A stretch of 9,123 nt of DNA from CAYHOI01 sp964358175 (GTDB taxonomy: Bacteria > Margulisbacteria > Riflemargulisbacteria > GWF2-35-9). The notes beneath the pieces are model-generated. The model did no database searches and was not told the DNA's origin. It saw only the letters and a list, made by a program, of their open reading frames with translations. Shown here in pieces: positions 7,485 to 9,123 of this stretch. Location: contig CAYHOI010000078.1 in assembly GCA_964358175.1 (NCBI GenBank), forward strand, positions 1 to 9,123, given 5' to 3'. Every line of letters starts with the position of its first letter. Position 1 is the stretch's first letter. The position numbers and the translations under genes were made by a program.

Positions 7485-7490
7485 TGTGCA
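7465..7490 (+). promoter_or_regulatory. 26-bp palindrome over the -10 of the ATPase 3 promoter
   Basis: Outer arms TGCACAAT (7465-7472) and ATTGTGCA (7483-7490) pair perfectly, and 3 of the 5 inner positions also pair, giving 11 of 13 symmetric pairs. It covers the spacer and the whole -10 and ends three bases before the start codon, an ideal place for a repressor to block RNA polymerase. Confidence 0.6.
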
Positions 7491-7492
7491 TC

Positions 7493-8779
7493 ATGGAGCA
7501 CGAATTTCGAAAAGAATCGATCAGACAAATACTTCTCGATCAGCGAAGTGATATAGAATATTACTCCAATCAAAGCTTTATTACGCGGGAGCAACTCAAA
7601 ACATTAAGTGAATCTATCGATGCCCCGTTTGCGAAGGTAATCATCGGGGTACGCCGATCGGGTAAATCGGTATTGGCGCATCAGGCGTTAAAAGGCCGGA
7701 GTTATGGGTATGTTAATTTTGACGATGAAAGGCTTATCAGTTTATCCACGGAAGATCTTAATCGTGTCTTAGCGGTTCTTCTTGAGATTGCGTCTGTCAC
7801 AACATTGCTTTTTGATGAGATACAGAATGTCGCTGGATGGGAGTTGTTTGTCAATCGGCTTATACGCAAGGGATACAACATCATCATCACTGGGAGTAAT
7901 GCAAACCTTCTCAGTAAAGAACTCGCAACACACTTAACAGGGAGGCATATTATCATTGAGGTCTTCCCTTTTTCATTTCGAGAATTCTTGGCATATCAGG
8001 ATAAACAGATTTTGGAGGATATTATCCTGCGGCCAACAACCGAAGTTATTGCACGAGTTAGTAGTTTTATGCGGCAATATATCGAAGGTGGTGGATTTCC
8101 TGAGGCTATCAATCAGCCCGCCCGCTCGGTTTATCTGAGGAATCTTTATGATAATATTCTTAGCCGAGACGTTATAAACCGCTTTAAGGTCAAGCATATT
8201 AAGTTGATTCGAGAACTTGCGATCCACATGCTGGATTACTTTGGATCAAAAGTATCATATCAGCGATTAAAGGAAACTTTTCAAGTAGGCAGTGTTCATA
8301 CCATTCAAACCTATTTAAAATATTTTGAAGAGGTATATATGATCTTTCAGCTGTATCCGTTTTCATATAAATCAAAAGAACGAGTGGCAAAAGAAAAAAA
8401 GATATATGCTATTGATACAGGGGTGATCCATGCTTTAACGGTACGTTTTTCTGATAATATTGGCAGACTCATGGAGAACGTAGTTTATATCGAACTATTA
8501 CGACGAAAACGCGATATGTTTTATTATTCTGATGCCTCGTATGAGGTTGACTTTGTTGTTAAAAAAGAAGGGAATAGATATGATTTGATCCAAGCATGTT
8601 ATTGCTTGTCGGAACAGAAAGTTGTTAATCGTGAAACACGCCCGTTGTTCAAATTAGCAAAGACCATGAATTGTGATGAGTTAATTATCGTTACCATGGA
8701 CGAAGCGACTACTATAATTGATGGAGACTTAACGATTAATGTTGTCCCGCTTTGGAAATGGTTATTGAAAATCGGATGA
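7493..8779 (+). CDS. AAA_14/DUF4143 family ATPase with degenerate nuclease-like C-terminus (ATPase 3)
   Basis: A 428-residue member with an N-terminal extension of about 45 residues (EFRKESIRQILLDQ...) that the other two lack. I use ATG 7493, not the in-frame TTG at 7484, because the TTG lies in the predicted -10 box. Walker A is GVRRSGKS (52-59), Walker B TLLFDEIQ (104-111), with a sensor-like IIITGSN (130-136). A helix-turn-helix-like part sits near 255-285 and the family signature YAIDTGV follows. In the C-terminal domain, D353 of YEVDFVV is kept, but where ATPases 1 and 2 have ExK this protein has LIQACYCL, with Gln367 and Cys369 in place of Glu and Lys. Nuclease activity is therefore unlikely. 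Related DUF4143 proteins with an LIQVCY-like string form a recognised subgroup, so this is probably an old divergence and not a fresh mutation. It has its own promoter. Confidence 0.9.
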   Translation: MEHEFRKESIRQILLDQRSDIEYYSNQSFITREQLKTLSESIDAPFAKVIIGVRRSGKSVLAHQALKGRSYGYVNFDDERLISLSTEDLNRVLAVLLEIASVTTLLFDEIQNVAGWELFVNRLIRKGYNIIITGSNANLLSKELATHLTGRHIIIEVFPFSFREFLAYQDKQILEDIILRPTTEVIARVSSFMRQYIEGGGFPEAINQPARSVYLRNLYDNILSRDVINRFKVKHIKLIRELAIHMLDYFGSKVSYQRLKETFQVGSVHTIQTYLKYFEEVYMIFQLYPFSYKSKERVAKEKKIYAIDTGVIHALTVRFSDNIGRLMENVVYIELLRRKRDMFYYSDASYEVDFVVKKEGNRYDLIQACYCLSEQKVVNRETRPLFKLAKTMNCDELIIVTMDEATTIIDGDLTINVVPLWKWLLKIG

Positions 8780-8814
8780 TACTAGGGGGTGAGGCGGAAT
8801 TTTATGCAATTTAT

Positions 8815-8854
8815 ACTAAGACTTAATTGATTTTCGGATCAATTTAGTCTTAGT
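8815..8854 (+). repeat. 40-bp hairpin after ATPase 3, flanked by TTATACT direct repeats
   Basis: Left arm 8815-8830 and right arm 8839-8854 are reverse complements over 16 positions with one mismatch, closing an 8-nt loop. TTATACT occurs at 8811-8817 and again at 8854-8860. This could be a transcription-ending hairpin (no T-run seen), or a small inverted-repeat insertion whose target was duplicated. Confidence 0.6.
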
Positions 8855-8963
8855 TATACTGAGCGGTCACTGAGCTTGTCGAAGTGCTATTGGTTTTCAG
8901 GTTTTGGAAAAACCGCCATCGCAAGATCTAGCGAAGCGTCAAAACCAATTCGGTCGAAGTATA
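8855..8963 (+). repeat. Composite REP-like element
   Basis: The outer ends TATACT (8855-8860) and AGTATA (8958-8963) are inverted. Inside lie CACTGAGCTTGTCGAAGTG (8868-8886), an inverted pair ATTGGTTTT/AAAACCAAT (8889-8897 and 8941-8949), and a small hairpin GGTTTT/AAAACC (8900-8914). GTCGAAGT occurs at both ends. The CTGAGCTTGTCGAAGTG string is one I know as an abundant intergenic element in several bacterial groups, which supports a genome-wide repeat family and not a local invention. Confidence 0.6.
8948..8963 (+). repeat. 16-bp repeat ATTCGGTCGAAGTATA, right copy
   Basis: Exact match, same orientation, to 4639-4654. Here it forms the right end of the composite REP-like element. At the left site no equivalent left half is visible. 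Confidence 0.6.
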
Positions 8964-9039
8964 GTACCCAAAAAACAGTCCGATATAATTCTCGATACTA
9001 TCAATCAACTATTTTCATTATGAACGCGAGCTTAGATGC

Positions 9040-9068
9040 CTACATTCTCATTGACAATGAGAATGTAG
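9040..9068 (+). promoter_or_regulatory. 29-bp near-perfect palindrome over the -35 of the next gene
   Basis: CTACATTCTCATTG (9040-9053) and CAATGAGAATGTAG (9055-9068) are perfect 14-bp arms around a single central A. The -35 TTGACA (9051-9056) sits in its centre. A perfect 14-bp arm is very unlikely by chance, so this is a strong candidate operator. It is upstream of the predicted transcription start. Confidence 0.75.
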
Positions 9069-9079
9069 TTCGATAAAAT
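9051..9079 (+). promoter_or_regulatory. Predicted promoter of the gene starting at 9089
   Basis: A perfect -35 TTGACA (9051-9056), 17-bp spacer, -10 TAAAAT (9074-9079). It has the same geometry as the three ATPase promoters upstream, with ATG 9089 9 nt beyond the -10, implying a leader of about 3 nt. Confidence 0.7.
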
Positions 9080-9088
9080 TAGAGCATT

Positions 9089-9123
9089 ATGATGAACAAA
9101 GACTTGTTAACAGATGTGGTTGT
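9089..9123 (+). CDS. Start of a further gene, cut by the window edge
   Basis: Only 11 codons are visible (MMNKDLLTDVV, from ATG 9089; ATG 9092 is an alternative). The product cannot be identified from this. The call rests on the strong promoter and operator-like palindrome just upstream, which match those of the three ATPases. A polar or charged start followed by a short hydrophobic helix suits the N-terminal extension of ATPase 3-like proteins, so a fourth DUF4143-type ATPase is my best guess. Confidence 0.45.
   Translation, partial: MMNKDLLTDVV

Larger units (their letters stand above)
8780..9088. other. Repeat-rich intergenic region between ATPase 3 and the next gene
   Basis: About 309 bp without a supported gene. 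In order it holds a 40-bp hairpin (8815-8854), a composite REP-like element (8855-8963), a featureless AT-rich stretch (8964-9039), and the palindrome and promoter of the next gene. The 66-codon reading frame at 8876-9076 runs through the repeats and the palindrome and is almost certainly not coding. Confidence 0.65.

Noticed and set aside
7484..7492. TTG start for ATPase 3
   Set aside because: It overlaps the predicted -10 box, adds only three residues, and the ATG at 7493 fits the leaderless spacing of the neighbours.
4639..8963. CRISPR array or transposon ends as an explanation for the repeats
   Set aside because: Copies are few, far apart and irregular, with no spacer pattern and no transposase, integrase or cas gene in the window.
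8876..9076. 66-codon plus-strand ORF
   Set aside because: It is built from REP-like repeat, AT-rich spacer and the 29-bp palindrome, and runs into the promoter of the next gene.

Overview
The window comes from a double-membraned (diderm) bacterium. It encodes a Wza-like, SLBB-rich outer-membrane polysaccharide export protein next to a normal bacterial acetyl-CoA synthetase. I cannot place the phylum. Strings of DUF4143-type ATPases and the absence of Shine-Dalgarno sites would suit a Fibrobacterota/Bacteroidota-like or other poorly sampled lineage, but that is a guess. Sampled lines suggest base composition falls from about 55% GC within acs to about 37% within the ATPase block.

Layout. Positions 36-1985 (minus strand) hold a complete AMP-forming acetyl-CoA synthetase (acs). 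A divergent intergenic region of about 325 bp follows, then a multi-SLBB export protein at 2312-4594 (plus strand). From about 4600 to the right edge the window is an accessory block. It holds three intact but mutually divergent AAA_14/DUF4143 ATPases (4763-5926, 6256-7410, 7493-8779) and a 50-codon relic of another such ATPase (6068-6220), all on the plus strand. A new gene starts at 9089 and runs off the window. Short palindromes and REP-like repeats fill the gaps.

The two metabolic/envelope genes are ordinary. The unusual part is how the ATPase block is organised. Each of the three intact ATPases, and the gene starting at the edge, has its own TTGAC(N) -35 box, a spacer of exactly 17 bp, a TANNNT -10 box, and a start codon only 6-10 nt further on with no Shine-Dalgarno sequence. 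This predicts leaderless or almost leaderless mRNAs. acs and the SLBB gene also have -10-like boxes 10-11 nt before their starts. On top of each ATPase promoter sits a different inverted repeat, from 7-bp arms to a 29-bp near-perfect palindrome, always upstream of the predicted transcription start. They therefore look like DNA operators rather than RNA hairpins. Each ATPase carries a helix-turn-helix-like segment, so my working hypothesis is a tandem array of self-contained ATPase cassettes, each controlled through its own operator. The promoter geometry and the palindromes can be seen in the sequence; the autoregulation is inferred.

The ATPases share a P-loop domain, a DUF4143 region and a C-terminal PD-(D/E)XK-like fold. 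The first two keep the D...ExK residues, whereas the third has Q and C in place of E and K. The relic ends at the palindrome of the next gene's promoter, as if one cassette had replaced the body of another.
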